DNA of 64,000 nt. Source: Lucinisca nassula. Its lineage: Eukaryota > Mollusca > Bivalvia > Lucinida > Lucinidae. The notes under the pieces are model-generated. The model was not told the origin of the DNA. It saw only the letters and a program-made list of their open reading frames with translations, and made no database searches. Shown one piece after another: positions 21,068 to 32,704 of this stretch. Every line of letters starts with the position of its first letter. Position 1 is the first letter of the stretch. Location: contig CAUZLF010000734.1 of NCBI GenBank assembly GCA_963580285.1, forward strand, positions 1-64,000, read 5' to 3'. The position numbers were made by a program, and so were the translations under genes.

Positions 21068-21399
21068 CGAAAAAGGATATACATATGTATCCGGGTTCAG
21101 CATGTGAGTGTTAAAAGTGTTTTCCAACCATGTCCATTGTTTCCCATATTACCTTAACAATCCAAAAAAGTTCAGACACCATGAAGACTTAAACTGTTTT
21201 CCTTTCCCATATCACTGTAAAAATCCTAAAAGACTGTACCAAACACATGCCATTGGTGACTGTCCTTTTGGCTTTCCACTAGAGATGTTTCAATTAGGGT
21301 CTAGTTATTTCATAACCGTGCTTCTTTCCCTATGGTGTCTCTGATGGGAAGTGTGGTTAATTGTGTTGATTACTAATCATTGCCTTCACTTCTATTTTG

Positions 21400-21585
21400 C
21401 TGTTATTCTCCTAAAATTTGTTTCATGCTCCTGCAAGGAGTCCAAAAGGTGCAAATGGAATGGCAAAAAGTGTAGATCCTGATCAGACTGACTGCTCCTT
21501 CAGGAGCAGTCTATTCTGGATTTGCACTGCTTGCTTAGTCCTATCTGCCCCAATACTTAGGATCATTATGGTAGTTTCATTCCCT
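21400..21585. mobile_element. Hairpin MITE, same flank type as 9230
   Basis: Core 21463-21534 centred on CTCCTTCAGGAG, with the right flank TGCCCCAATACTTAGGATCA shared with 9390-9412. Confidence 0.6.
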
Positions 21586-21756
21586 GTTTATCAATGTTGC
21601 CTGGTCATTGAAAATAAGTAGGCCATGGCCCCTTTTTTTCTATAGAAAATTTGACTAGCCCCCAACAGGACCTTCACTGTTAAATAACATAACATGAACC
21701 ACAACAAAACACCATGTGAAACATTAACAGGATTCAGTGGCTCGGTCTAGATAGTT

Positions 21757-22009
21757 TTTGTTTGTTTGTTTGATTTGAGGTTTATAGTCCCCATCAACAC
21801 TGTATAGGTCATTTTGGAGATGTTGCTCCCAATTTTATGGGACTTTTACTCGACATTGAGATGAAATGACATCTCAAGCCCTGCAACCCAACGAAACCAA
21901 TAGGGTTTATATGCATAGGTGGTCTGACTCGCATTGCTTTGCCTGGGCGGGCTTAGAACCTCAAAGTGATCTACCAGTACTTGTGTGCGGTCGGCGTCAG
22001 CTCTGCTCA
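21757..22009 (-). mobile_element. CAAA-tailed SINE
   Basis: Minus-sense copy with a (CAAA) tail at 21757-21770. The flanks GTCTAGATAGTT (21745-21756) and GTCTAGACAGTT (22010-22021) form a 12-bp target duplication with one mismatch. Confidence 0.8.
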
Positions 22010-23309
22010 GTCTAGACAGTTACTTAATCATGAGGAAATGAAAACAAACCAAACACTCAAAATCACAAAGACAATCAAAGATATGGAAAGCGTCTGTGTT
22101 TGTGATTTCTGTAAATACCTTTTTGCATGTGCCACTGGGATGGCCGGGGTCACATCAGTTGAGGCGATGGCTTCGCTGTCAATCAAGCTCTCAGCCGAAA
22201 GTCATCAAAGGGGAATTAACTCTTGTCAACCCTACAAACACCCACCCACCTGGTAGGCATGTAAAGGGGCCCGGTCTAAATTAATTATGGGTATTACTAA
22301 TTAGACAGTATGTTCCAACCTTATAAACATGTCGAAAGAGTTCATGAAGTTTCCAATTTCAATGTTTCTTCTTACATGTAGTTACGAAGTTCAAACACAA
22401 TACATAAATTTCAATGCCCATTTGTAACTGGTGTTAAAAGAGTGATTTACCAAAGTTATACATCACTAAACCAGGCAAAAACTGTTTTGCAACAGGGTGG
22501 TTATGAACCCCAGGTATATAAAGATGGTAGTTGGGTATCATATAAGCAGTTTGAGGAAGAAAGTGACACTTATCCGTCTAATGACGAGGATTCTGTCTGT
22601 AGCATTTCTGACGAAGACAATTTAGAGGAATTAACTGAAGGTGTAAATTCAACTTCTGGAGATTTTGACCTATTGCAGGCAAATGAAGAATCCCATGATC
22701 CTGAAGTGACCATTTTAAAATCACCTTTCGATGAAGTAGAAGAATGTAAAGCGGCGGGCAGCTCCCTGGCTACCGATGACTTATTTAACAATAATTGTAC
22801 TGTTTGTGGTGAAACAAAATCACAGTCCATGTTACAGTGTGAAGAATGTCAGTTATCTGTTCATTACAACTGTACACTTCTCCCAAGTTATGAATTGGCT
22901 AAATACTTGAAAACGAAATGTAAGAAATATTTGTGTGCATCTTGTTGTGAAAATGATGCAAAACTGGCAAGTTTAATGGATGAAGTAAGCAATCAACCTA
23001 GTGTTGCGGGTAATGGGTCCTACAGCAAAGACATTGTTAAAATCACCTCTCTGATAAAATGTGAACTTGACGAATTCAGGAAGTCTACCATTGGATCAAT
23101 TGAGAAAAAATTCACAGAGGCACTAGAGAAAGTCAGTACTTCTGTAGTTATAGATGAAATGGAAATTTTAAAGGGAAAATTATCAAAAGTAATGGACAAC
23201 CAAAACAACATAAGTTCTGTCATTAAAGCACAAAAGGATACTCCTGCTGACTCTGCCCAAACAATTAAAGCACTGGAGAAAGAAAATGCTTCAATGCAGA
23301 ATTGTTTAA

Positions 23310-23818
23310 CCTTTAGCATGCTGTAGGCGCATTCGTGCGCCCGTGAAAATGTAATGGCGCCACGCTGTAGGCGCATTCGTGCGCCGAAATTGACTGGTGT
23401 GCTTGGTGCGACTCATAGAAAAGGAGGAACTCTCGTTTTTCGGTGCGGTTTGGCATTTCGGTATCAAATAACATCCGGGCATCGATGAAAAAAAAACTTG
23501 CCGTTTCGATGTTTTTGGATGGATTTTCTTCGGGTTTTCTGGGTAAGGATGCAATTTTTTTGAGGAAATCGCTACTTTTGACGAACTTGATCTAATCGAG
23601 CCCAAAATACGCTCTGAAAGGGTGTTTTAAACGATTTTTCGACTCAGTCAGCTGAGTGACAGTAGGCTACTTTCATTTTCCATATGCTTTGAATGGTGGA
23701 GAAATCAAGAAAAATACGGGTTTTTGTGTGTTAAAAGTTGCTGAAAATGGTAGTATTTGATAAAAACAATTCAGTGGGACGGAGTATCGATAAAAAAATT
23801 AATTCAGCAGGGTAAAGG
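23310..23818. mobile_element. TTAA-flanked MITE inside LINE ORF1
   Basis: TTAA lies on both sides (23306-23309 and 23819-23822). Ends CCTTTAGCATGCTG and CAGCAGGGTAAAGG are imperfect terminal inverted repeats, as in piggyBac-like elements. The insertion totals 513 bases including one TTAA, a multiple of three. CTGTAGGCGCATTCGTGCGC occurs twice near the left end (23321, 23364). Confidence 0.85.
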
Positions 23819-24130
23819 TTAAAGAACAAGACAGCATCACATGAAGATTCTGAACGTAAACTAATTCTTTTAAAAGAGGAAAATGCAGAATTAAAATTAC
23901 AAATAAACGCATATAAATTAGAAAAACAGAAATTACAGTATACAGTGGACTATGAAAAACAAAAGCGATCAGATTGTGCCGAAGAGCTGGAACGTAAACA
24001 TGAAAGCCTTGTGGAATACAAAAACTTGCTCAGTGAAGCTGAAAATAAGTGTAAATTGATACAATTTGACCTAAATAAGGCACAGGATGAAATAATAAGC
24101 CTAAAAACTCAAGTGGGGTCTCAGAGCTCT

Positions 24131-25278
24131 CGGAAACGCAGGATTCTGCGTATTTTACGCCAACTTTTGCCGTTGTACGCGTAAAATTCACAACCGGCGA
24201 TTCTTGTGTACGCATGTTTTTATTGCGACACGCGTCCAAAATTACAGAAGCGGTAAATTCAGAAGCTAATTTAGGCCGCTTATGCAATACCAATAAAAGA
24301 TCAAATGCGGCGCCGCTTTTTATGCGCTTTGCACGTGCCACAAATCAGTAGGCGTGACCTATATTGACAGGTATTTTTGCACCTGTCAGTGGGAGAGACG
24401 ACATTGGAAAGTGGTCGGTTTGCGGCACGTGTTAAAAATGATTGTACCTGTTTAATCTCGCCGCGCTAATCCCCATGTTATTACGGATTACAATTAATTA
24501 GTTTACTAATTGATGTAAGCTCATATCATCAACGGATTAGCATGAGTCGATAAAATATCACGTTTAGATAAACCAGGGTTACGGCGAAGACGATATAATT
24601 GACGAATTACCAATGTCATGTATTTTCGCGACTACACGATCGTACTTTTTATCACTCGATCAAAGTGTGTTTCGACGTTTACTGGTGACAAAATGTATGT
24701 GATTCTTCAAAATACAATCATTTTTAACAATTAGAGGAAGTCAGACGTGGTTAGGATGCTTCCCCTACGTATTTGTTTACACCAATTAAAAATAATTGAG
24801 CTACTGTCACGTACATATACGTCCGAATTTGAAAGCACAACTGTAGCTAAATAGAATGCTGCTTTTCTGATCTGGGTTTACATTATATCTGCTGTTATCC
24901 TAAGACTACCTTATTTTTATGTGGCATTATTTGACTAGAAGTGTGCTCAAGAATAAATCTGAGCAACTGCATTGGGATTGGGGGGGGGGGGGGGGAAGAG
25001 ACACATCAGTGAAATATTTCTAACTAGTACCCACAATCTACATGTTTGGGACGAAGTTATTAAATGCATTTATCAGAAAAAAAATAGTTTGGGAGCCCTG
25101 AAAGTATACAGTTATTCATGTGGACTTGTAGCCTGATAATAATAAGTTTTTGTCTATGATCTATGCGCGATCAAGATCAGAACTCCAACTTTTTTATTTG
25201 GGAATCCAACTTTTTAATCTGTGAATCCAACTTTTTACAAGGAAGGATTCCTGGAATCCTGTTTTCAAAATCCTAGTG
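24131..25278. mobile_element. hAT-like element inside LINE ORF1
   Basis: The 8-bp duplication AGAGCTCT (24123-24130, 25279-25286) is typical of hAT transposons. The right end read inward begins CACTAGGATTTTG; the left end is weakly similar (GGAAACGCAGGATTC). It has no transposase frame, and includes a 17-base G run (24981-24997). Setting it aside brings the ORF1 frames together. Confidence 0.75.
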
Positions 25279-26101
25279 AGAGCTCTGGGTCTGATATGTT
25301 GAATCCCGATTGGTCATTAATAAGTGGAAGAGACAGTAGGCGTGAGGATGGACCCCGCCGGGAATCGGAAAGACCGAAGAAACCCTCAGTGCTTCTTGTG
25401 TGGACATCAAATATCAAAAACATTGACCCCGAGAAGTTTATGTCTAAGGTAGATCTAAAGGTTGCACAAAAATATACAATTGAAGAAGCCCTCTCATATC
25501 TACATCAAATTGAAAAAACTCCTAATGTTATCATGTACCATATCCTTACCAATGACTTGAAAAATAAAAGCTCCTCTCAGTGTATGGAAGAGCTGACTGA
25601 TCTGATTTGCGAAACAGAGAAAAAATTCCCAAGCGCAAAGATTGTGCTGTCTACAGCCACGCACCGAAATGACAGTGATATTAACAATATTAAAGTTAGT
25701 AGTATCAATGCACGAATTCAAGAAACCTATCATGATAAGCAATCTTTAGTGGTTTGTAACAATGACAATATGGCACAGAATAACAAAATTCATCATAACC
25801 TCATTAAGGATGATGGCTATCATCTCTCAGATGATGGTGTTAGAGTGCTAGCTTCAAACATGCGAAAATGTGTTGAAAATGTTTTAGGCATTGACCCACC
25901 AAGTAGGTTCGCGAAAGGTGCTGAAGGGGATGATATCGGCTATCAACGAAGAAGACAAGACCGACAACAGTCGCGGAATAGACGTTCGGGTGAACAGTAT
26001 TCAGTGGACGGTGACTCTCCTGACAGAGGAGGGTACAGGCGCAGCTATTCTCGAAATCGTTATCCTACGAGACCACGCTCTGTCCGCTTTGAGTGACAGG
26101 G

Positions 26102-29100
26102 ATGGGACCACCGAGAACGTTAAAGACTAAGCGAAGCACACTTAACCTGTGTGTTTGGAATGTAAATGGTCTAAAGACTAAAGACTTTAACAAACTTGAA
26201 GATGCTACCTTTTTAAACAATATCAGACAATATGATGTTATAGGTCTTGTAGAAACCCATTTATCGGAATCCTTACCATCCCCATTAAATGGTTACAAAT
26301 TTCATCATACTTTCAGGCCAAAAGATCAGCATGTTAAGCGGTCTTTTGGTGGTATAAGCATCTTAATTAAGAACTCAGTGAAAGATGGTATAACCGTTAT
26401 TAACCCTACTAACAGTAATTATTGCTGGATTAAATTTGACCGGTATTTCTTTAATTTAATTAAAGATATGTATGTTTGCTTTCTACATATACCACCGGAA
26501 AACTCATCTTACTCAATAAAGCATGGTGATCAGTTTGAATTTTTAGAGGAAGAAATTCTTAAATTCTCTAACTGTGGTAATATCATGTTATGTGGTGACT
26601 TTAATGCAAGAACTTCTGATAGTGCTGACTTTATTATTAATGATGACCAAAATGACTTTAACTGTTATGATGATGAGTATGTATTTGACTTTAGTGACAA
26701 AAGAGACAGTAATGACAGAGTGATTTCTGCCAGAGGGAGACAGCTTTTGGACTTATGCATAAAATGTAGTCTCAGAATAGTAAATGGTAGGGTGCTTGGT
26801 GACTTAGGCGGAAATTTTACTTGCTTCAATAAATTAGGATGTAGTGTCATTGATTATATTATAGTTAATGAGGAATGTTTTTCCAATATATTATACATGA
26901 AAATTGATGATATTATGAGATCACTTTCTGACCATTGTAAATTATCCACTGCTATCTCTGTTAATTTTTTAGAAAATAATTGCAGTACTAGATCAAATGT
27001 CCAATCAATGCCTGCAAAATTCAAGTGGGAGTCTAACTCAATCTCCAAATTTCAGTCAGCTCTTTGCTCTACTGAGATTGCTACTAAAATAAATGAATTT
27101 AAGACAGCAATGTATGTGTCTAACAGTAATAGCATTGAAACTGCTTTAGATGATGTTAACTCTATTTTTTCAAAGGCTGCATCAATTTCATTAAATAAGA
27201 GGAGTAGCTTCAGTAGATCGAAAGTACGTCATAAGAAATTGTTTGACATATCACTGCAAGAACTCCGAAAAACGCTTGATTGTAACAGCCGGCGGTTATC
27301 AAAGGATCCATTTAATAAGCAGCTACGTGAACATTGTTTTAGACTATGTAAGAAATATCACAAACTCAGGCACAAAAAGAGACGTAATTACTTTAACGGT
27401 TTTATGAATAAGCTCGATTCATTGCATGAAAATGACCCTAAACAATTCTGGAATCTTTTAAATTCACTGAAAAAAGAAAACAGTGATGATGGCAACTCAT
27501 GCATTGATGCTGAAGTCTGGACTGATCATTTTAATAAACTTTACTCAGAGCCTCCAAACAAACAGATACGGGTAAATATAATCAAGCAAATGCTAGAATC
27601 ATGCCGTCAAATTCAGCCAAACGTTACCTTAGATAGAGAAATCAGTGAAAAAGAAATTTTTGAAGCTTGTAAAAAACTTAAATATGGCAAATCATGCGGC
27701 TTGGATGGAATTCTTAATGAAATGATAAAATATGGTCAATATGTACTGCTGCCATGCATTGGAAAATTGTTTAATCTCATTTTAACTTCAGGACATTATC
27801 CAAAAGCTTGGTCTAAAGGTATTTTAGTCCCAATATATAAATCTGCTGATCGCATGGACCCTAGTAACTATCGAGGAATAACTATTACTAGTAGTTTAGG
27901 TAAACTTTTTAACAGTATACTAAATATTAGGCTTGAGAAGTATTTAAAACAAAATAAAATAATTCATGACGAGCAGATTGGTTTTAAAAAGGGATCTCGC
28001 ACCTCAGACCACCTTTTTAAACTGAAAACTCTACTATTTAAATACCTAAGAGAGAGTGGTAAATTGTTTACTTGCTTTGTCGACCTAAGGAAGGCATTTG
28101 ACTCTGTTATTCACCCAGCTCTGTTTTATAAAATGCATAATATAGGAATCGGCGGCAATTTCATGAAAATTATTAAGTCCATGTATGATATGCTTCGAGT
28201 TAAGATTGGTAGTGATAAAATAAGTAATGACTTTGCTGCAACAATCGGGGTAAGACAGGGTGACAATCTGAGCCCGAATTTATTTAACATATTTATGAAT
28301 GATGTAGTTGACGTTTTTGATAGTGAGTCATGTGATCCTGTTAATCTTGGTTCAGCATACTTCAGTTGTTTGCTTTATGCTGATGATGTGATCTTGGTAT
28401 CTCAATCTGCCAAAGGTCTACAGAACTGCCTCAATAAATTTGGAGTTTATTTTCAGAACTGGTGTTTTGATATAAATTTTGATAAATCCAAGATCTTAGT
28501 ATTTAATCGTACTGGCAGACTTAATAAATACGATTTTTCCATATTAGACGTAAAACTAGAAGTTGTGAGAGAATACAAGTATCTTGGGGTTATGTTCACA
28601 ATATCAGGCAAGTTTTCTGTAGCTATCGCGGATCTGTATTCTAGAGGCCAAAAAACTTATTTTAAGCTCATTAATATTTTTAAGCATGCCTCGCCCAAAA
28701 CCTCGACCGTTATACATACATTCGGTTATACTGTTAAACCCATATTATTATATGCTAGTGAAGTATGGGGTGTGTTTGACCAAAATAAGTTTGCTCGTGC
28801 TCCAGAAAGTCCTTTTGAAAAAGTTTTTAAAGACCTACAAATAGAAAAACTTAACATACAGTTTTGTAAATTTATATTGGGTGTGAATAAGAAAACCTCT
28901 AACCAAGCAGTCAGGGGTGAACTAGGTAGATATCCGTTTTATATTGATGTCATTATTACAATGCTTAAATATTGGTTACATCTACATACAATTGATTCCT
29001 GTCAGGATAGACTCCTTAGTCAAGCATTGAATGAAAATTACTTAATGTTTCATAACAACCAGAGTTGTTGGCTACAATGTATTTATTTAATTCTAAAAGA

Positions 29101-29653
29101 GCTTAATTTGCTTAGCATTTTCCACAATCCTTTTTCTTTGACTAATAAAGCCTTACGTGATATTAAACTAAAACTAAAGCATAAGTTTGAAAGACAATGG
29201 TTGGCTGATATTAACGATAACAAAAGCAAATCTTCAGACATTAATGGTGGAAACAAATTGCGTACATATGCTTCTTTTAAAAGCCAGTTTTCTTGTGAAT
29301 CCTACATTGATGTTCTTAAATTTAGAGAAAGACAAGCATTGTCGAAGTTTCGAACCAGTGCTCATAAACTAGAAATTGAAAGAGGCCGGTATTCAGTTCC
29401 CAAAACCCCTGTGTGCGACCGCAAATGTAAGCAATGTTGTAAAGGGTTAGTTGAAGATGAACTGCATTTCTTGTTAGTATGCCCAAAGTACAGTTTAGAA
29501 AGAAACGCACTTTTTCACCAAATTCAAAATAAAAATTTTATGTTACTGTCCATGCATCAGAAATTTATTTGGCATATGAGTAATGAGGAGACTAGAATTT
29601 GTGAAGCTATTTCAAATTTTATTTTACAAAGTCTTGATAAGCGTGATAATTAA
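26102..29653 (+). CDS. CR1 LINE ORF2: endonuclease and reverse transcriptase
   Basis: The frame is intact, 1183 codons from the ATG at 26102, five bases after the ORF1 stop; the GTG at 26093 is not needed. The N-terminal APE-like endonuclease shows NVNGL, VETHL (catalytic Glu), GDFNARTSD, IDYIIVNE and LSDHC. The RT follows with YRGITITSS, IGFKKGSRTSDH, FVDLRKAFDSV, GVRQGDNLSPNLFN and YADD (Y at residue 759). A Cys/His cluster (CDRKCKQCC...H...C) lies near the C-terminus. ORF2 nicks the target and copies the RNA in place. The open frame suggests a young copy, although ORF1 is now broken, so this copy could move only if ORF1 were supplied from elsewhere. Confidence 0.9.
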   Translation: MGPPRTLKTKRSTLNLCVWNVNGLKTKDFNKLEDATFLNNIRQYDVIGLVETHLSESLPSPLNGYKFHHTFRPKDQHVKRSFGGISILIKNSVKDGITVINPTNSNYCWIKFDRYFFNLIKDMYVCFLHIPPENSSYSIKHGDQFEFLEEEILKFSNCGNIMLCGDFNARTSDSADFIINDDQNDFNCYDDEYVFDFSDKRDSNDRVISARGRQLLDLCIKCSLRIVNGRVLGDLGGNFTCFNKLGCSVIDYIIVNEECFSNILYMKIDDIMRSLSDHCKLSTAISVNFLENNCSTRSNVQSMPAKFKWESNSISKFQSALCSTEIATKINEFKTAMYVSNSNSIETALDDVNSIFSKAASISLNKRSSFSRSKVRHKKLFDISLQELRKTLDCNSRRLSKDPFNKQLREHCFRLCKKYHKLRHKKRRNYFNGFMNKLDSLHENDPKQFWNLLNSLKKENSDDGNSCIDAEVWTDHFNKLYSEPPNKQIRVNIIKQMLESCRQIQPNVTLDREISEKEIFEACKKLKYGKSCGLDGILNEMIKYGQYVLLPCIGKLFNLILTSGHYPKAWSKGILVPIYKSADRMDPSNYRGITITSSLGKLFNSILNIRLEKYLKQNKIIHDEQIGFKKGSRTSDHLFKLKTLLFKYLRESGKLFTCFVDLRKAFDSVIHPALFYKMHNIGIGGNFMKIIKSMYDMLRVKIGSDKISNDFAATIGVRQGDNLSPNLFNIFMNDVVDVFDSESCDPVNLGSAYFSCLLYADDVILVSQSAKGLQNCLNKFGVYFQNWCFDINFDKSKILVFNRTGRLNKYDFSILDVKLEVVREYKYLGVMFTISGKFSVAIADLYSRGQKTYFKLINIFKHASPKTSTVIHTFGYTVKPILLYASEVWGVFDQNKFARAPESPFEKVFKDLQIEKLNIQFCKFILGVNKKTSNQAVRGELGRYPFYIDVIITMLKYWLHLHTIDSCQDRLLSQALNENYLMFHNNQSCWLQCIYLILKELNLLSIFHNPFSLTNKALRDIKLKLKHKFERQWLADINDNKSKSSDINGGNKLRTYASFKSQFSCESYIDVLKFRERQALSKFRTSAHKLEIERGRYSVPKTPVCDRKCKQCCKGLVEDELHFLLVCPKYSLERNALFHQIQNKNFMLLSMHQKFIWHMSNEETRICEAISNFILQSLDKRDN

Positions 29654-29999
29654 TGATCTTAGACTTATAACAGTCACCTTGGCGCAATGAGTCAACAACT
29701 CTTGTAAACTATAAATTGGAGTTGTTGGCTTTTTGCGCTAGGCGACGACTGTTACAGTGCCTTTAGTCAATCACACTTATAACTATACAGCATTCTTATC
29801 TTTATATATGTTGGCTACTGGACCCAGGTGTGCAGAATCTTTGCGTGAGCTTAATTACTATATCTTGCACTCTTATTACATTAACAAATGGTAGTGCTTT
29901 TTTATAAAACTTAATGTTTAAGGCTCTTAATTAAAACATAGCTGTACTTTTGGATCCAGTTGACAACAAGCAAAGACCGATGTTCCTAAATATATGATA

Positions 30000-30471
30000 C
30001 AGTCGAACTTCGATGGGTCGAACTCGGTAGGCTCGAACACCACGTTTGGGTCGAACTGACTTTTCAGTCCCGGCAAAATCCTTATTCATTATAACTAAAC
30101 ATGCCACCCTTGGCTCGAACCACGATGGCTCGAACCCTCGAACTCTAAGCCGGGTCCCTAGAGTGCATTTTCTATATAAAATCCCACCGATGGCTCGCAC
30201 TAATTACCTTTTTAAAAATTCCAATTTTATCGATCAAGTCGCGCAGGCGCGTGATCAGTATCATAATACGGGTCAAAAATACGGCTCATCATTCACTCTT
30301 AAATTATGACCGATAAATGTACCGGAAGTCAACAAAATCGCCGCAGCTATGATAAAAAATCATAGTACACAAACATGGATCTTGCCGAGTTGGACTCCAA
30401 TGGCTCGAACTACCGATGGCTCGAACTTTTTTCGGCGGTCCCGGCGAGTTCGAGCCATCGAAGTTCGACTG
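30000..30471. mobile_element. pogo/Tc1-mariner-like MITE in LINE 3' UTR
   Basis: The termini CAGTCGAACTTCGATGG and CCATCGAAGTTCGACTG are inverted repeats flanked by TA (29998-29999, 30472-30473). The CAGTCGAAC...CGA start resembles pogo/Tigger ends. TCGAAC motifs recur within both arms. It is 472 bp with no transposase. Confidence 0.85.
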
Positions 30472-30658
30472 TATTTTAAGATGTCTCCCTCTGGTAGCTA
30501 TAGTATAGGTTTAGGCTAGAAGTTATATTTCATTACTTTTTTTTTTTTTTTTCTCTCTTTGTTCTTCAATATTCTCTTTTCCTTTGTAGTTATATGTTTC
30601 ATTTGTGAAACTTTCTGTTCTGATGAATAAACTTGTAAAACTTGTATAATATCTTTAA

Positions 30659-30878
30659 CCCTTTTTGTACCAAATGAATCTTCCTCCTTATATATACTAG
30701 AGTCCATTTCACAATTTAGGGGTGACATGTTGTGTTTTCATCAAAATTTATTTGGAAACTGACTGAACTTTTAGCAAACAGTGGAGGCCCTGATCAGATG
30801 CCGCATTCTGCTGCGTCTGATCTGGGCCTGCACTTTTTGCCAAGGTACCCCTTTAGGGGTTTCTGGTACTAAATGGGT
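30659..30878. mobile_element. TTAA MITE with hairpin core
   Basis: It starts after TTAA (30655-30658) with CCCTTTTTGTACCAAATG. The core is 30774-30840 and the right end is GGTACTAAATGGGTAA, where the final TTAA has decayed. Confidence 0.75.
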
Positions 30879-30950
30879 AAAAACACTAATCTTCCTTTCA
30901 ATAATTAATCCTTAAATAAACAATCTATAAACTTTGTAGTATCTAATTAA

Positions 30951-31155
30951 CCCTTATCTGGCTGTTCACCACAACCCCTATCTTTGAAAACAGTGTAGAT
31001 CCAGATCAGATGGCTTCTGAAGAAGCCATCTGATCAGGATCTACACTGTTTCGCATTCAGTTTATGAATTTGTAGCAATAAATTACATCAAGTAATATTA
31101 TTGGTTTATAGACAGAAATGGGTGTGGCTTAAATGAATATTCAGCAAGATAAAGG
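30951..31155. mobile_element. Complete TTAA MITE, CCTTATC..GATAAAGG type
   Basis: TTAA on both sides (30947-30950, 31156-31159). Ends CCCTTATCTGGCTG and CAGCAAGATAAAGG are inverted repeats. The core 30986-31051 is a near-perfect palindrome around GGCTTCTGAAGAAGCC. 205 bp. Confidence 0.85.
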
Positions 31156-31212
31156 TTAAACATTATCCTTTGTTCACTAGTTGAGTAAAAATGTTTATTT
31201 TATAAAACTCAG

Positions 31213-31440
31213 TTTATCCCTTTTTGTACCAAAAGGAATCTTCCTCCTTATATAGAGCAGTAGTCCATTTCAAAATGTAGGGGTGTCAGGTTGTGTTCTT
31301 CAAAATTTACTTGGAAAATGGCTGAACTGTTTGCAAACAGTGTCAGCCCTGATCAGACGCCTCGCTCTGCAGCGTCTGATCTGGGCCTGCACTGTTTGCT
31401 TGGGTACCCATTTTGGGGTTTCCAGTACAAAATGGGTTAA
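31213..31440. mobile_element. TTAA MITE with hairpin core
   Basis: It begins CCCTTTTTGTACCAAAAGG and ends CAGTACAAAATGGGTTAA, with core 31333-31399. The left TTAA reads TTTA. Confidence 0.75.
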
Positions 31441-31740
31441 GCTATATTTGCTAAAGGATAAAATGCAGTCACTCTTCTTAGGTAGGATCATGATGCTGAA
31501 TTTCCTGTAGTTTTAAGTTGCTACATGTATTTAACAATTTCCGACAATACTGTACATGTAGTTCCTGTATTTGAACATGAAAATAAATCACTAGTTCCAC
31601 TGTTCCAATATCACAAGTTGAACCAACCCGACGACAAACTTGTCAAAAGGGATGGTTGAGTCTTAGACCTTGTGTTTGCAGTATGTAGTACAAGACTTGA
31701 CCAAGACTTAGAGAAGATTAGATGTTTTGGCCCAGCTTAA

Positions 31741-32134
31741 CTCATTTAGTACCAGAAACCCCAAAACGGGTACCAGGGCAAACAGTGGAGGCCCAGATCA
31801 GACACTGCAAATAGCGGAGTGTGTGTGTGAATTTGGGTTTAACGTCGCTTTCAACAATTTTTCAGTCATATCACGAAGGTGTCGGGTTGTGACAGGGAGC
31901 TCAATGCTCACTTTTATAGTGCTGCCTCACTGATGTATCATGTCCCAGACACATTACATGATGCCACACCCAGTCACATTATCAAAGCGGCATCTGATCA
32001 GAGCCTCCACTGTTTGCTAAAAGTTCAGCCATTTTCCAATTAAATTTTGATGAAAACACAAACTGACACCCCTAAGTTTCGAAATGAACTCCTGCTTTAT
32101 ATAAGGAGAAAGATTCTATTTGGTACAAAAAGGG
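31741..32134. mobile_element. TTAA MITE split by a SINE-like insertion in its hairpin
   Basis: Flanked by TTAA (31737-31740, 32135-32138). The two hairpin arms (to about 31815 and from about 31985) are separated by about 170 bases beginning GAATTTGGGTTTAACGTCGC, another dispersed mollusc-type repeat containing ACACCCAGTCACATTA. Confidence 0.75.
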
Positions 32135-32316
32135 TTAAATATGCCTCTGTGTCCAAAAGTGTCATAATTACATGTATTTGAGGAAGTCACAAATGATAAG
32201 ATCTTTTTGATGAGGAGCATCTCAATGAGAAAGATTACTATAAAAAAGTAGGAAATGTCAAAGTTTCACTATCTGCCAAAATCATTCTATAATATAGATA
32301 ATTATCTTTCAATTAA

Positions 32317-32524
32317 CCCTTTTAGTACCAAATGGAATCTTCCTCCTTATATATAGCAGAAGTCCATTCCAAAATTTAGGGTTTTCATCAAAATTTATTT
32401 GGAAAATGACTGAACTTTTAGCCAACAGTGGAGGCCCTGATCAGACGCCGTGTTCTGCGGCGTCTGATCTGGGCCTGCACTGTTTGCCAGGCTACCCGTT
32501 TTGGGGTTTCTGGTACTGAATGGG
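32317..32524. mobile_element. Complete TTAA MITE, reference copy
   Basis: Intact TTAA duplications (32313-32316, 32525-32528), ends CCCTTTTAGTACCAAATGG and GGTACTGAATGGG, core palindrome 32421-32487. Length 208 bp. It shows the full family layout. Confidence 0.85.
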
Positions 32525-32704
32525 TTAATCAACTGTGAAGTAAGATCTCAGGGTGTCATAAAGGCATTTCCTCTCAACTACTGATGCAAATCCATTTTTC
32601 CTTTAAGCAAATATTTTTTTGGATAGAAAGAAAATTCAGAAAGAAAACTTTGTGAAAGAAATGTAAAACCAAGTTATGAAATTTTATGCAAAAACAATAT
32701 CTAA

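Larger units (their letters stand above)
22442..26096 (+). pseudogene. CR1 LINE ORF1 in three pieces (PHD, coiled coil, SGNH esterase)
   Basis: Pieces 22442-23309, 23823-24130 and 25287-26096 add up to 662 codons once the two insertions are set aside, and all three lie in a matching frame. Residues 119-170 form a PHD-like finger (CTVC, CEEC, HYNC, CASC). The middle piece is a Glu/Lys-rich coiled coil. The third piece is an SGNH-type esterase with Ser in VWTSN, TND, and YHLSDDG carrying the C-terminal Asp/His. CR1 ORF1 proteins bind nucleic acid and are required for mobility. The frame is open back to a stop at 22379, but there is no ATG before the finger (22442 is GTG), so the start is lost or the 5' end truncated. 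A basic Arg-rich tail ends the protein. Confidence 0.78.
22382..30654 (+). mobile_element. CR1-type LINE, nearly complete, with three nested DNA transposons
   Basis: ORF1 (PHD finger, coiled coil, SGNH esterase), ORF2 (endonuclease, RT) and a ~1-kb 3' region are all present in order. Esterase plus PHD in ORF1 is the known signature of CR1-clade LINEs. Insertions at 23310-23818 and 24131-25278 break ORF1, and 30000-30471 breaks the 3' UTR. The end AAACTTGTAAAACTTGTATA at about 30630-30650 looks like the short tail repeat of CR1 elements. It lies directly against the next TTAA MITE. Confidence 0.8.

Noticed and set aside
24981..24997. G run as a regulatory G-quadruplex
   Set aside because: It is a homopolymer within a non-coding transposon and probably slippage-derived.
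26093..26101. GTG at 26093 as start of LINE ORF2
   Set aside because: The ATG at 26102 is in frame and fits better; the extra residues have no support.
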